Below the pieces are notes generated by a model, which was not told where the DNA came from, searched no databases, and was given only the letters and a program-made list of their open reading frames with translations. A DNA stretch of 64,000 bases from Bagarius yarrelli (Eukaryota; Chordata; Actinopteri; Siluriformes; Sisoridae): positions 3,583,763 through 3,647,762 of the forward strand of contig VCAZ01000008.1 in the NCBI GenBank assembly GCA_005784505.1. Reading direction: 5' to 3'. A program made the translations under genes and the position numbers. Below, piece after piece: positions 59,701 to 64,000 of the stretch. How positions within the stretch are numbered: position 1 is the stretch's first letter; every line of letters starts with the position of its first letter.

Positions 59701-59929
59701 AGCTTTACTTTTTTTAATTTGGTTAGAAGTAGATTAGTTCTTCACTAACTTTTAAATTAATTGTTTGACTATAAACCTTCACACTAGCTTGTGAACTAAT
59801 GTCCTACTGGACCTGTGCTTTGTGTTGGACTGTTCAGATGAGGCAGGACCAGGTCCAGTAAAGAGCAAGTATGACGCTCTGGACTTTGACACTTTGCTTA
59901 AGGAGGCCCAGAGGAGTCTACACCGCTGA
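23232..59929 (+). CDS. ppargc1b: PGC-1beta-type transcriptional coactivator, 12 coding exons, 837 aa
   Basis: Spliced CDS: 23232-23312, 49837-50022, 50646-50864, 54243-54356, 55382-56306, 56399-56444, 56785-56840, 57611-58091, 58171-58231, 58326-58444, 58537-58670, 59838-59929. All introns are GT-AG and all phases agree (2,514 nt). The family coactivates nuclear receptors such as ERR and PPAR, and NRF1, in the nucleus to drive mitochondrial and fatty-acid oxidation genes. Visible in order: LLDEELSSF activation start (about residue 6); DFPDFDLSQLDTSDFDS; ALLAAL; LKKLL (163-167); acidic runs; LIRYMHTYC; LKELL (382-386) followed by DVSKPYRL; VRRSRRL; SFEQTLCVELCGTAG; DHDY; an RRM-like fold (728 on); and a KSKYDALDFDTLLKEAQ tail. 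The beta paralogue is favoured over alpha by VVELIRYMHTYC, DVSKPYRL, VRRSRRL and VELCGTAG. At 837 aa it is shorter than human PGC-1beta (1,023 aa). The region before the RRM lacks RS repeats and the RRM is divergent. Exon boundaries are inferred from the sequence, without transcript data. Confidence 0.93.
24150..24270 (+). mobile_element. SINE fragment
   Basis: CCCAGCCACCACCAATGGGG followed by AAGGCCCTTAACCCTTAACT and CAGTTCGGATATAAATAAG resembles the middle of the second-subfamily SINE. Confidence 0.5.
24540..25040. promoter_or_regulatory. Intronic CpG-rich patch with E-box, CRE-like and G4 motifs
   Basis: A GC- and CpG-rich island in AT-rich intron DNA, 1.3 kb after exon 1. It contains E-box CACGTG (24793-24798), a CRE-like TACGTCA (24833-24839), an alternating GT/GC run (24719-24754), and three C-run clusters at 24873-24894, 24905-24926 and 24964-24981 that fit four-tract G-quadruplexes on the minus strand. 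An alternative promoter or enhancer is possible; there is no direct evidence of activity. Confidence 0.4.
24719..24754. repeat. (GT)n(GC)n(GT)n alternating purine-pyrimidine run
   Basis: GTGTGTGTCTGTGCGCGCGC and onward into GTGTGTGT. Strict purine-pyrimidine alternation with a central GC run is a classic potential Z-DNA sequence. Confidence 0.85.
25105..25290. repeat. (TA)n/(CA)n compound microsatellite region
   Basis: Blocks of ATATATAT, ACACACAC and ATACATAC over about 190 bp. The Y/I/H/T-rich ORFs across it are low-complexity artefacts. Confidence 0.9.
26390..26500. mobile_element. Possible hAT-like MITE fragment
   Basis: GGGCTGGGCAATTACAGGGG followed by GATCATATAGCTGAAGG and ACGATTATATTAAC has the look of a decayed hAT-like MITE end. 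The other end is not identified. Confidence 0.3.
27476..27530. repeat. Interstitial telomeric repeat with terminal inversion
   Basis: About seven units of TTAGGG (one with an extra G), then GGGTAACCCTAAG, which reverses orientation at the right edge. The left edge CCTAGGGTTA also has a short inverted start. This is the vertebrate telomere unit far from any visible chromosome end. Confidence 0.95.
28046..28409. repeat. Tandem duplication, 189-bp period
   Basis: Copy 1 starts at 28046 and copy 2 at 28235, both with TTTCCTTTTATTTCTTTCAG. The first 90 or so bases appear identical, including an 11-T run. The second halves differ mainly by small insertions and deletions. Confidence 0.9.
34582..34750. 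mobile_element. hAT-like MITE, short
   Basis: The left end CAGGGGTCACGAACTTAAAC and right end ATCAGTGACCCC are imperfect inverted repeats. Inside, CTGGAGAGCCGGTGTCCTGC and TAATCAAGGTCTTGCTAGGT are typical of a common fish MITE. No clear 8-bp duplication remains. Confidence 0.65.
36399..36421. repeat. (TTTA)n microsatellite
   Basis: About six tandem TTTA units. Confidence 0.85.
36546..36712 (+). mobile_element. tRNA-derived SINE, second subfamily
   Basis: GGGGGAAGTGGTAGCGCAGT head, AGGGTTCAATTCCTATCACT B-box, CTGCTGGGCCCCTGAGTAAT, then GCTCAGTTGTATAAAAGAGA and a truncated tail. Confidence 0.75.
37302..37492 (-). mobile_element. SINE, minus strand, nested
   Basis: TATACAACTGAGCAATTGGG, GGCCCAGCAGTAGCAATTTG, GGAATCGAACCCTCTAATTT and ACCTTAACCACTGCGCCACC are the inverted SINE body and tRNA-like head. 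Confidence 0.8.
37655..37999. mobile_element. hAT-like MITE containing an unresolved base
   Basis: AATATGAAAACGATTTCTGA, GAACTTTCACTCTCTTAATA, GACTATAATCCTCAAATGAC and the right end ATATATGGTGCAGCTCTAA fit a well-spread fish hAT-type MITE. The left end is diverged. The only N in the window is at 37671. Confidence 0.65.
39000..39209. repeat. G-rich purine tract and GGAT/GGAA microsatellite
   Basis: 39001-39115 is GGA/GGAAGG-rich on the + strand and contains four GGG runs at 39042-39062. From 39129 a GGAT/GATA array runs into GGAA at 39189-39209. The P/S/I-rich minus-strand ORFs are artefacts. Confidence 0.9.
42039..42398. mobile_element. hAT-like MITE with perfect 8-bp target duplication
   Basis: Terminal inverted repeats TAGGGCTG and CAGCCCTA, flanked on both sides by AAGGACAT (42031-42038 and 42399-42406). 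Eight-bp duplications and these ends are typical of the hAT superfamily. No transposase; movement would need an autonomous relative. Confidence 0.9.
43990..44280. mobile_element. Decayed second copy of the 42039 hAT-like MITE
   Basis: ACACAAATAGCTAAAAATAC and GACAACTACAGGAGCGAGTC parallel AACCAAATAGCTAAAAATAC and CAACAACTACAGGCGCAAAG in the 42039-42398 copy, in the same order and orientation. Ends are not preserved. Confidence 0.7.
47553..47588. repeat. (AGCT)n palindromic tetranucleotide array
   Basis: Tandem TAGC/AGCT units with CTAACTAG variants at the left edge. Each unit is self-complementary, so the array can fold into hairpins on either strand. Confidence 0.9.
49837..50022 (+). CDS. 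ppargc1b: ppargc1b coding exon 2 (residues 28-89)
   Basis: The exon follows a TTTTTTCAG acceptor and ends at GAG|GTCAGA, phase 0 at both ends. It encodes an acidic activation-domain segment containing DFPDFDLSQLDTSDFDS and CLSELHW, which match the PGC-1beta pattern of DFPELDLSQLDASDFDS and CFGELQW. If intron 2 were retained the protein would end about 38 codons later, because the frame stays open to the TAA at 50137-50139. Confidence 0.94.
50023..50645 (+). other. ppargc1b: ppargc1b intron 2
   Basis: GTCAGA donor and TTTTTACAG acceptor with a strong C/T tract before it. No repeats or RNA recognised. Confidence 0.9.
50646..50864 (+). CDS. ppargc1b: ppargc1b coding exon 3 (residues 90-162), L1-like box and first acidic tract
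   Basis: TTTTTACAG acceptor, GTAAGA donor, phase 0 at both ends. It encodes ENAALLAALTDSLDGI, matching the conserved ENEALLAALTKTLDDI of PGC-1beta. A run of 12 glutamates follows (50757-50792, residues 127-138). The exon ends in EDPSL, so joining to exon 4 restores the SL-LKKLL nuclear-receptor box known from PGC-1alpha. Confidence 0.93.
51411..52520. mobile_element. Long copy of the CTATATGGCCAAAAG-TIR element
   Basis: Left end CTATATGGACAAAAGTAGTG and right end CACAAACTTTTGGTCATATAG form inverted repeats about 1.1 kb apart. Interior words such as TTATCCCAAAGGAGTTTAAT are family landmarks. No intact transposase frame. Confidence 0.65.
53570..53900. repeat. T/C-rich low-complexity tract in intron 3
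   Basis: Mostly TCTCT, TTTC and CCTC words over about 330 bp. The L/S/F-rich ORFs here are not genes. Confidence 0.8.
54243..54356 (+). CDS. ppargc1b: ppargc1b coding exon 4 (residues 163-200), LKKLL nuclear-receptor box
   Basis: Preceded by a long pyrimidine tract and CTACAG, and followed by GTGAGT. It starts with LKKLLLSPPN, nearly identical to the L2 box of PGC-1alpha (LKKLLLAPAN), the main ligand-dependent nuclear-receptor docking motif. The rest, including the serine-rich LSSALSRTQSLKS, is less conserved. It is 38 codons long with phase 0 at both ends, so skipping it would remove the L2 box while keeping the frame. Confidence 0.92.
54357..55381 (+). other. ppargc1b: ppargc1b intron 4
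   Basis: GTGAGT donor and TCTTTGCAG acceptor, about 1 kb. Includes an A-run near 55003-55020. Nothing else recognised. Confidence 0.9.
55382..56306 (+). CDS. ppargc1b: ppargc1b coding exon 5 (residues 201-508), central repression/receptor-binding region
   Basis: The largest exon (925 nt, ends in phase 1). In order it shows LCTELHRHLT; a long E/D/S tract (about residues 241-279); VVELIRYMHTYCVPSRK; basic KARE-type spacers; SLLKELLEAVV with an LKELL box at 55925-55939; DVSKPYRLHSPPY; and VRRSRRLASF. Each block except the acidic tract has a recognisable PGC-1beta counterpart. LIRYMHTYC and DVSKPYRL are the strongest paralogue markers. The frame runs only 12 codons into intron 5 before a stop at 56342-56344, so retention of that 92-nt intron would give a form truncated at about 520 aa. 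Confidence 0.95.
56399..56444 (+). CDS. ppargc1b: ppargc1b coding exon 6 (residues 509-524), microexon
   Basis: 46-nt exon with a GATTGCAG acceptor and donor CACAGG|GTGTGT. It encodes a short segment containing LCLPLTPKST, similar to the LSLPLTPESP of PGC-1alpha. The donor was chosen so the two trailing bases complete a glycine codon with the first base of exon 7. This is the only choice that keeps the downstream SFEQTL frame. Confidence 0.85.
56785..56840 (+). CDS. ppargc1b: ppargc1b coding exon 7 (residues 524-543), FEQTL...CGTAG segment
   Basis: 56-nt exon after an ATCAG acceptor and before GCAG|GTAATG. It encodes DPSRSFEQTLCVELCGTA. The match to SFEQTLTVELCGTAG of PGC-1beta is almost exact, which anchors the frame through two very short exons. 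Confidence 0.92.
56841..57610 (+). other. ppargc1b: ppargc1b intron 7
   Basis: 770 bp between GTAATG and TTTTACAG. It carries a minus-strand SINE at 57318-57489. Confidence 0.9.
57318..57489 (-). mobile_element. SINE, minus strand, in intron 7
   Basis: ATGTGGCAGACGTTATTATC, CAGAGCGACTTACATTAATC, GCTCAGGGGGGCCAGCGGTG and GGAAATCAAACCCAGATCAA form the inverted second-subfamily SINE. Confidence 0.8.
57611..58091 (+). CDS. ppargc1b: ppargc1b coding exon 8 (residues 543-703), TPPTTPP block and DHDY motif
   Basis: TTTTACAG acceptor; donor CTCAG|GTAACG. It begins LTPPTTPPHKP, shared by PGC-1alpha and -beta, then LPEQTELYAQLRRM (compare PEQSELYAQL). DHDY at 57811-57822 is the tetrapeptide by which PGC-1 proteins bind host cell factor 1. 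Near the end QQEIDAQLPDFF appears to be a decayed form of the family motif DQEIRAELNKHF. The exon ends in S/P-rich low-complexity sequence, without the long acidic and RS stretches of the mammalian protein. Confidence 0.93.
58171..58231 (+). CDS. ppargc1b: ppargc1b coding exon 9 (residues 703-723), linker before the RRM
   Basis: 61-nt exon, TTTGTTGCAG acceptor and GTAAGT donor. It encodes a hydrophilic linker, SCESHCDKQSNNTTHGQ. In mammals the equivalent stretch is basic and Arg/Ser rich; here it holds no RS dipeptide and few basic residues. The exon is accepted on splice signals and exact phase fit (1 nt plus 20 codons). Confidence 0.85.
58326..58444 (+). CDS. ppargc1b: ppargc1b coding exon 10 (residues 724-763), first half of RRM with RNP2
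   Basis: GGTTGCAG acceptor; donor AAAAAAGA|GTAGGT. It encodes VLYIHNL (RNP2-like, residues 728-734), then an amphipathic helix containing VLRKRFKAFGDPEDCRVLI. This matches the beta1-alpha1-beta2 part of the PGC-1beta RRM (VVYIQNL ... LKRRFEVFGEIEECEVL). RNP2 keeps its aromatic residue. Confidence 0.92.
58537..58670 (+). CDS. ppargc1b: ppargc1b coding exon 11 (residues 763-808), divergent second half of RRM
   Basis: TTTTTAG acceptor; donor CTGG|GTAAGG. It encodes ERCGVITFR, the counterpart of EKYGFITYR (RNP1). The positions normally Tyr and Phe are Cys and Val. The following helix2-beta4 part (QNQNELNLKHRRHD ... RRFSRKRYIDL) is about six residues shorter than in mammals and poorly matched. 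No other frame across this exon stays open, so the divergence is not explained by a simple single-base sequencing slip. Confidence 0.88.
58671..59837 (+). other. ppargc1b: ppargc1b intron 11
   Basis: GTAAGG donor and TGTTCAG acceptor. About two thirds is an ACTAT/ACAAC minisatellite, making this by far the longest intron in the 3' cluster. Confidence 0.9.
58885..59660. repeat. ACTATACAAC-type minisatellite
   Basis: Irregular tandem words ACTATACTA, ACAACACTATACT and TATTTTATACAAAACTATAC, degrading rightward into ACTGGGCTAAA and GGCATAC variants. Higher-order repetition is visible, for example two copies of GGGCTAAAATA-type blocks. Confidence 0.9.
59838..59929 (+). CDS. ppargc1b: ppargc1b coding exon 12 (residues 808-837 and stop), conserved C-terminal tail
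   Basis: Preceded by TGTTCAG. It encodes DEAGPGPVKSKYDALDFD and then TLLKEAQRSLHR-stop. The tail is almost identical to PGC-1alpha (KSKYDSLDFDSLLKEAQRSL) and PGC-1beta. The stop codon is TGA at 59927-59929. Strong conservation of this tail next to a degenerate RRM suggests the C-terminus is still under selection. Confidence 0.95.
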
Positions 59930-61298
59930 TACGCCTTACTGACAGCTCAGCGATCCTTACTCCTGAGCCACTTCACAACCTCAGCCCAAACTCCACTTCA
60001 TGTTTACATTTTTGAACACTGAAATCGGGAATAAATTGGACCTTCTTAATGAGGCTGGAGTGCTGCTGAGGCACGAAGACGAAACCGAGAAATGAATCAA
60101 CAACAGAAAATAGTGTGTGAACGTCAAACACTAGTAGCCTCCGAGGGGGTCCTGGCTTTCTGTAGCAAACCCTTGCTCTCTCTGTTTGGTCGTTGTGATG
60201 TCTGTACGTGTGTTGCTTTTTTGCTTAGTTTTTTGTAATCTTTTTTGTCACTTTTTCAGTGGAACCCGCAAGTTTCACTATTTTGTCGTACAAGTATAAA
60301 AATAATAATTGCTTTATATTAGCAAAACTTTGTGGATGTTCACCCGTGTGTTACAATGACAAAACGTGGGAGGGGTAGAAAAAAAAAAACAAAACAAAAA
60401 AAAACAACAACAACAAAAAATCCTTACAACGTAGAGTTTACAAATGGAAAAGCAACGAAAAAAAAATCTTTGTCTTTTTTGTCATTTTAGTGCTTCCTTA
60501 TTTCATCTATGCACTCAAACGAGGTAGCGCTTGTGGTTTTCTTGCCTCTCCCCTCCTTCTATGGTTGGGTTCTTGCTGCTGGCTGCCACCTATAACAAGC
60601 AATGGAGCCCGAAGACCTGACCAACTTTACTGTACTACTGTTGTACAACTGCACCGTTCACATTTACCCATCACGTTTTTAATGATCTGTCTGCGTCAGG
60701 TTCTGGGTATGCAATCGATGCACTTGGAAAGATATTGTCCTATTTCTATAAAGTAAGAAAGAAATAATGGCCATTACCAACTTAGAAATCTCTCAGTAGA
60801 ATATAGATACGAGTGTCGATCAATATCAGCTAGTAACACATCCCATCACCTCAATAGCCATTGGAACATGATGAGTGTCTACGGGTAGAGAGACGGGCCG
60901 TGGAAAATTCGGGAGGAAGTTCTTTCTAAAGCTCCCAGGAGATACCGGCGTATCTCTATGTTGTTTACAGCTCCCTCTCTCACATCTTTCTATACTCAAG
61001 TTTTTTGATTCTCTCCTATCTAATAGGGGGAAGGTCTTCGGGTTTTTCTAGCTCTTGCCTCGTACTTTAAACTCTTAATCGTTCTCCGTCTGTGTTTGGA
61101 GTGTAAAAGTGTAGCCACATGTATCTGAGTGTGCCGTCTGTGTTTTCTCGGGTCCTGGGATGGGCTCAGCCCTCAGCTTCATAAAGCTAGGAGACTGTCA
61201 GTCCCTGCTTTGCTTGTGTTTTATAACATGGGGGTTTTGACTCCATCCTGTCGATCCTGTATAGTGGAGCCATGTGCTTTTAAACGTGTGTTTGTGCG

Positions 61299-61303
61299 TG
61301 TGC

Positions 61304-61351
<48 letters not shown>
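61299..61351. repeat. (TG)n microsatellite in the 3' UTR
   Basis: TGTGCGTGTGCGTG leading into an uninterrupted TG run; it would be transcribed as a UG repeat. Confidence 0.9.
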
Positions 61352-61352
<1 letters not shown>

Positions 61353-63687
61353 GTCTTATGCATGATCCCTGACTCACCGGTTTAAGCAATCACCTCCTCA
61401 GTAACACACCAGGAAACTGAATGTTTACATCATTTAAATCCTCCTTTCACTTTTGAGTGCACACTAAGTACAACACAAAGCCTTATAATATAACATTTAA
61501 GGCTACTCTATCAGGATGTGCCTTTTTGGCCGACCCTAGATAATTGTTCATACACACTTTTCACAGCGTTTTAAAATAAAACCCAAATAAGTGTTTGTTC
61601 TTGGTACGTATACTACTGAAGGAGGAGGCGCTGTTTACATGACTATATATAGATCGCTGTATACATAGGTATATAATCTGTACATAGCCCTGTGTCTAAA
61701 GTAAACATGACTTATATAGTTGTGCGTTGTACAGCGACGTGTTCACGTGTGTGTTCGAAAACCAGGCGTGTCAGGGTGGCTAGGAAAGCGTATTAAATTT
61801 TGAGCAATACAGGGACGCACCGGAAGGGACGCTGCTTTAAAAATCGAACTCTGTTGTAAAAAAAAAAAAAAAAAAAAAAGATCCCTTTAGAAAATTATAA
61901 ACTATGTTATGATTTTGTCCTTATTTTTGTTTTTAATTGTTCTAAAATAATTCTTTGAAAAAAACAGATTTATGATGCAATACCTTTTCTAAAGAAAAAG
62001 AATTTATTTAGAAAAATGGTTTAGCTATCTTTTAGATGATATCCTGCCCTGTATGTCTCAATGAATCACTTATTATCCAATCTGCAAATGAAGTCCCCTC
62101 GATGTCGTATGTTTGGGTGTAATATTGCTATCAAATCCCCCACATGCAGTTGTGAACTTATTACGACTCCGATTCCTGCCTGTGTGAGTGCGAGTGCGCA
62201 TGTGTTGGTGATTGAACTGCTGGAGTGGGGGATTGTTGGTCAGTACTCGGACACTCTAATGGGTCAAATAAAGGTCTTACAGACGGTCCCGTTAGAAGAG
62301 CCTTAAAACCAATGAGGGAAAAACTATGAAGCGATTCAGCTTGTACTAATAATCTCTACTGTCCTTTAAATGTTTTTTTAAAGTGAACTTTTTTCAATAC
62401 AGCCATACAAAAAGATCTATAGAGTACATATATATATGAATCTATATGTATTTGTGTTGGTGTAGATACATATATAGATATATATATAAATAAATAAATA
62501 AATATAGAAGATATAATTTCTTATCGAATTTTCATCCATTTATTCAGCATTCGAAAGCACCTCAATACATTTCATCGTACGGTGTCATTCTAGAATGTAC
62601 AGACTGAGATAATCCAAATGTAAGGGAAAAAAAAAAAAAACCTCCCAAAGGGAACCCCTCTTTAAAATGCAATACATCTCCATCTTAGCAATCACTATTT
62701 GACCAAAAAGAAATCTTAACGTGTGTATAGGAGAAGTGCATTACCACACCCAAACTGGTCCATGAGAGAATGTCATGACCGGCCATCTCAGGCCCTTGCG
62801 TGTGTTAGAGCAAGTGTGTGAGCGCATCTGTATTTTTATTGCTAAAGAACAATGTGTAAGGAAACAGACGTGTCATTTCACATGAACAGAAAATCTTGCA
62901 ATATTTAAAGAAATTATATATCTGCCGATAATATATTGGTTGTTTTATCAAAAGCTAGTTTATATACTCTTCATCACGATCATAAATCGTAAAAGTTCTG
63001 TCGTGTGTTTATTCGGTGCCGGAGCCTTAGCAAACGGAGCGCGTGATTTCTTTGTGAATCCAGAAAAGCCAGTGATGGTTTTAGTCTTGCTGCTTCAGTA
63101 TCGTGTGTTTGGTGGAAACGAAATCAGCATCAAAGGGCATACATTGATTTCTTTGTCGTTTCATTTCTATTCAATTTTTCTGTCTTTACATCTAATGACT
63201 ATCAAACTCACTATAATTTTCCTTTTTTAATGTAGTTTTTTGGAATATGGTAAATACTTCTAGTAAGATTTTATATTTTTACATATATTGGTTTATCTTG
63301 AGGTTTATTTTTTTGTTTTTTTTATTTATATGCCGCTTAGCTTGAATGTCTTTTAATGGTGTTTTTTTTCTTTGTATTGTGTGATTTCATATGTCTTGAG
63401 AATGGAGACAAATGCATTTCAGTATTTTTGAATTGTTGAAATCTAGTTCCACAGATTATCTATATGGTGGAAATTGTCTGATGTTATAAATTATATTTTA
63501 ATTCATGTAAATAGTTGGGGAAAAAAAAAAAAAAAGATGACGGCTTCCTTTTAAACCGAATACATTTCTCTTTTGAGATTGTTTACATTATTAAACTGTA
63601 GAAACTGATCCTCATATACTGTAAAAAAAAAAAATTAAATAAAAAATAAAAAAAAATCCCTATATATTCATTGATTTGGCTCCAGAC

Positions 63688-63693
63688 AATAAA
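63688..63693 (+). terminator. Distal polyadenylation signal AATAAA
   Basis: AATAAA inside CAGACAATAAAAAGTCC, followed within about 30 nt by TG-rich sequence (TGCCTGCTGTCTG) that could serve as the downstream element. It is the last canonical signal after ppargc1b in the window. Confidence 0.5.
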
Positions 63694-63712
63694 AAGTCCT
63701 AATGAACACTGA

Positions 63713-64000
63713 CAATGCCTGCTGTCTGTTAATGCATCCGGTACATCCAGTGTTTATTTATTCCTGTTATAATCCACTTCTTTGCATTTCTCATGACAAG
63801 AATTAATGTTATAGGTTAAATTTCCTATATTTTAAGCACTATGGAATTTTTCCTTTTCCTGAAATGAGCAATGCGGGTTGGACTGGAGCTCGAAAGAGGA
63901 CGAGGCTAAATCCCTCCTATAGCTGGAGGTACATTCTGTGCTAGCAGCAGACACACGATTGGCTAGTGAAGATTCTGTAACTAGGCAAAGTCTCAGATGG
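63713..64000. other. Downstream flank, nothing recognised
   Basis: Sequence past the distal polyadenylation signal. No start of another gene can be supported. Confidence 0.4.

Larger units (their letters stand above)
59930..63712 (+). other. ppargc1b: ppargc1b 3' UTR (about 3.8 kb)
   Basis: The sequence after the stop codon carries no coding homology. Canonical AATAAA signals occur at 63638-63643, 63645-63650 and 63688-63693, the last being the likeliest distal site; AATAAA near 60030 could serve a short form. It contains an A-rich tract (60379-60420), a TG microsatellite (61299-61351), an A22 run (61858-61879), AT-rich tetranucleotide DNA (62435-62505), and Pumilio-type TGTANATA sites at 61679-61686 and 63506-63513. 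The end point is an estimate. Confidence 0.6.

Noticed and set aside
59803..59815. ACTGGACCTGTG as a miR-378 seed match
   Set aside because: It is in intron 11, diverges after the seed, and has no pairing arm.
62940..63230. 96-codon ORF near the 3' end
   Set aside because: It lies in the 3' UTR, is hydrophobic by AT composition, and has no family resemblance.
1..64000. CRISPR arrays, bacterial operons or a novel multi-gene defence-type system
   Set aside because: Intron-exon structure, repeat types and codon content are those of a vertebrate nuclear genome; regular repeats are microsatellites or a minisatellite, not spaced arrays.

Overview
This window looks like nuclear DNA from a ray-finned fish. 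It holds one recognisable protein-coding gene, on the + strand: a PGC-1beta-type transcriptional coactivator (ppargc1b). Everything else is introns, UTR, intergenic DNA and many small transposon remnants. The fish assignment rests on the spliced protein and on the repeats: tRNA-headed SINEs with a shared tail, Tc1-type transposase, RTE-type LINE, and hAT-like MITEs, all abundant in teleosts. The SINE style suggests an otophysan, possibly a catfish, but that is only an impression.

Layout. Positions 1 to about 23,150 are upstream intergenic DNA with no recognisable gene. This part holds several SINEs, a Tc1 transposase remnant, an RTE fragment, TIR elements and a CT tract of about 780 bp. The gene starts with an ATG at 23,232 in a CpG-rich block and ends with a stop at 59,927-59,929. 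Twelve coding exons join without a frame break (2,514 nt, 837 codons plus stop). Intron 1 is 26.5 kb. It contains a CpG-rich patch with G-quadruplex, CRE-like and E-box motifs (about 24,540-25,040), a short interstitial telomeric array (27,476), a 189-bp tandem duplication (28,046) and a complete hAT-like MITE with a perfect 8-bp target duplication (42,031-42,406). Exons 5 to 11 are compact, with introns of 79 to 770 bp. The last intron is mostly an ACTAT-type minisatellite. A 3' UTR of about 3.8 kb follows, with polyadenylation signals near 63,640-63,693.

The predicted protein keeps the N-terminal activation domain, LXXLL boxes, the VVELIRYMHTYC block, the DVSKPYRL block, the GTAGLTPPTTPP block, the DHDY host-cell-factor motif and the C-terminal KSKYDALDFDTLLKEAQ tail. 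The region before the RRM has no RS/SR character. The RRM itself lacks the two RNP1 aromatic residues that normally stack on RNA. No new multi-gene system was found. The most interesting points are the degenerate RRM, a TISU/YY1-like element over the start codon, and the intron-1 CpG/G4 patch.
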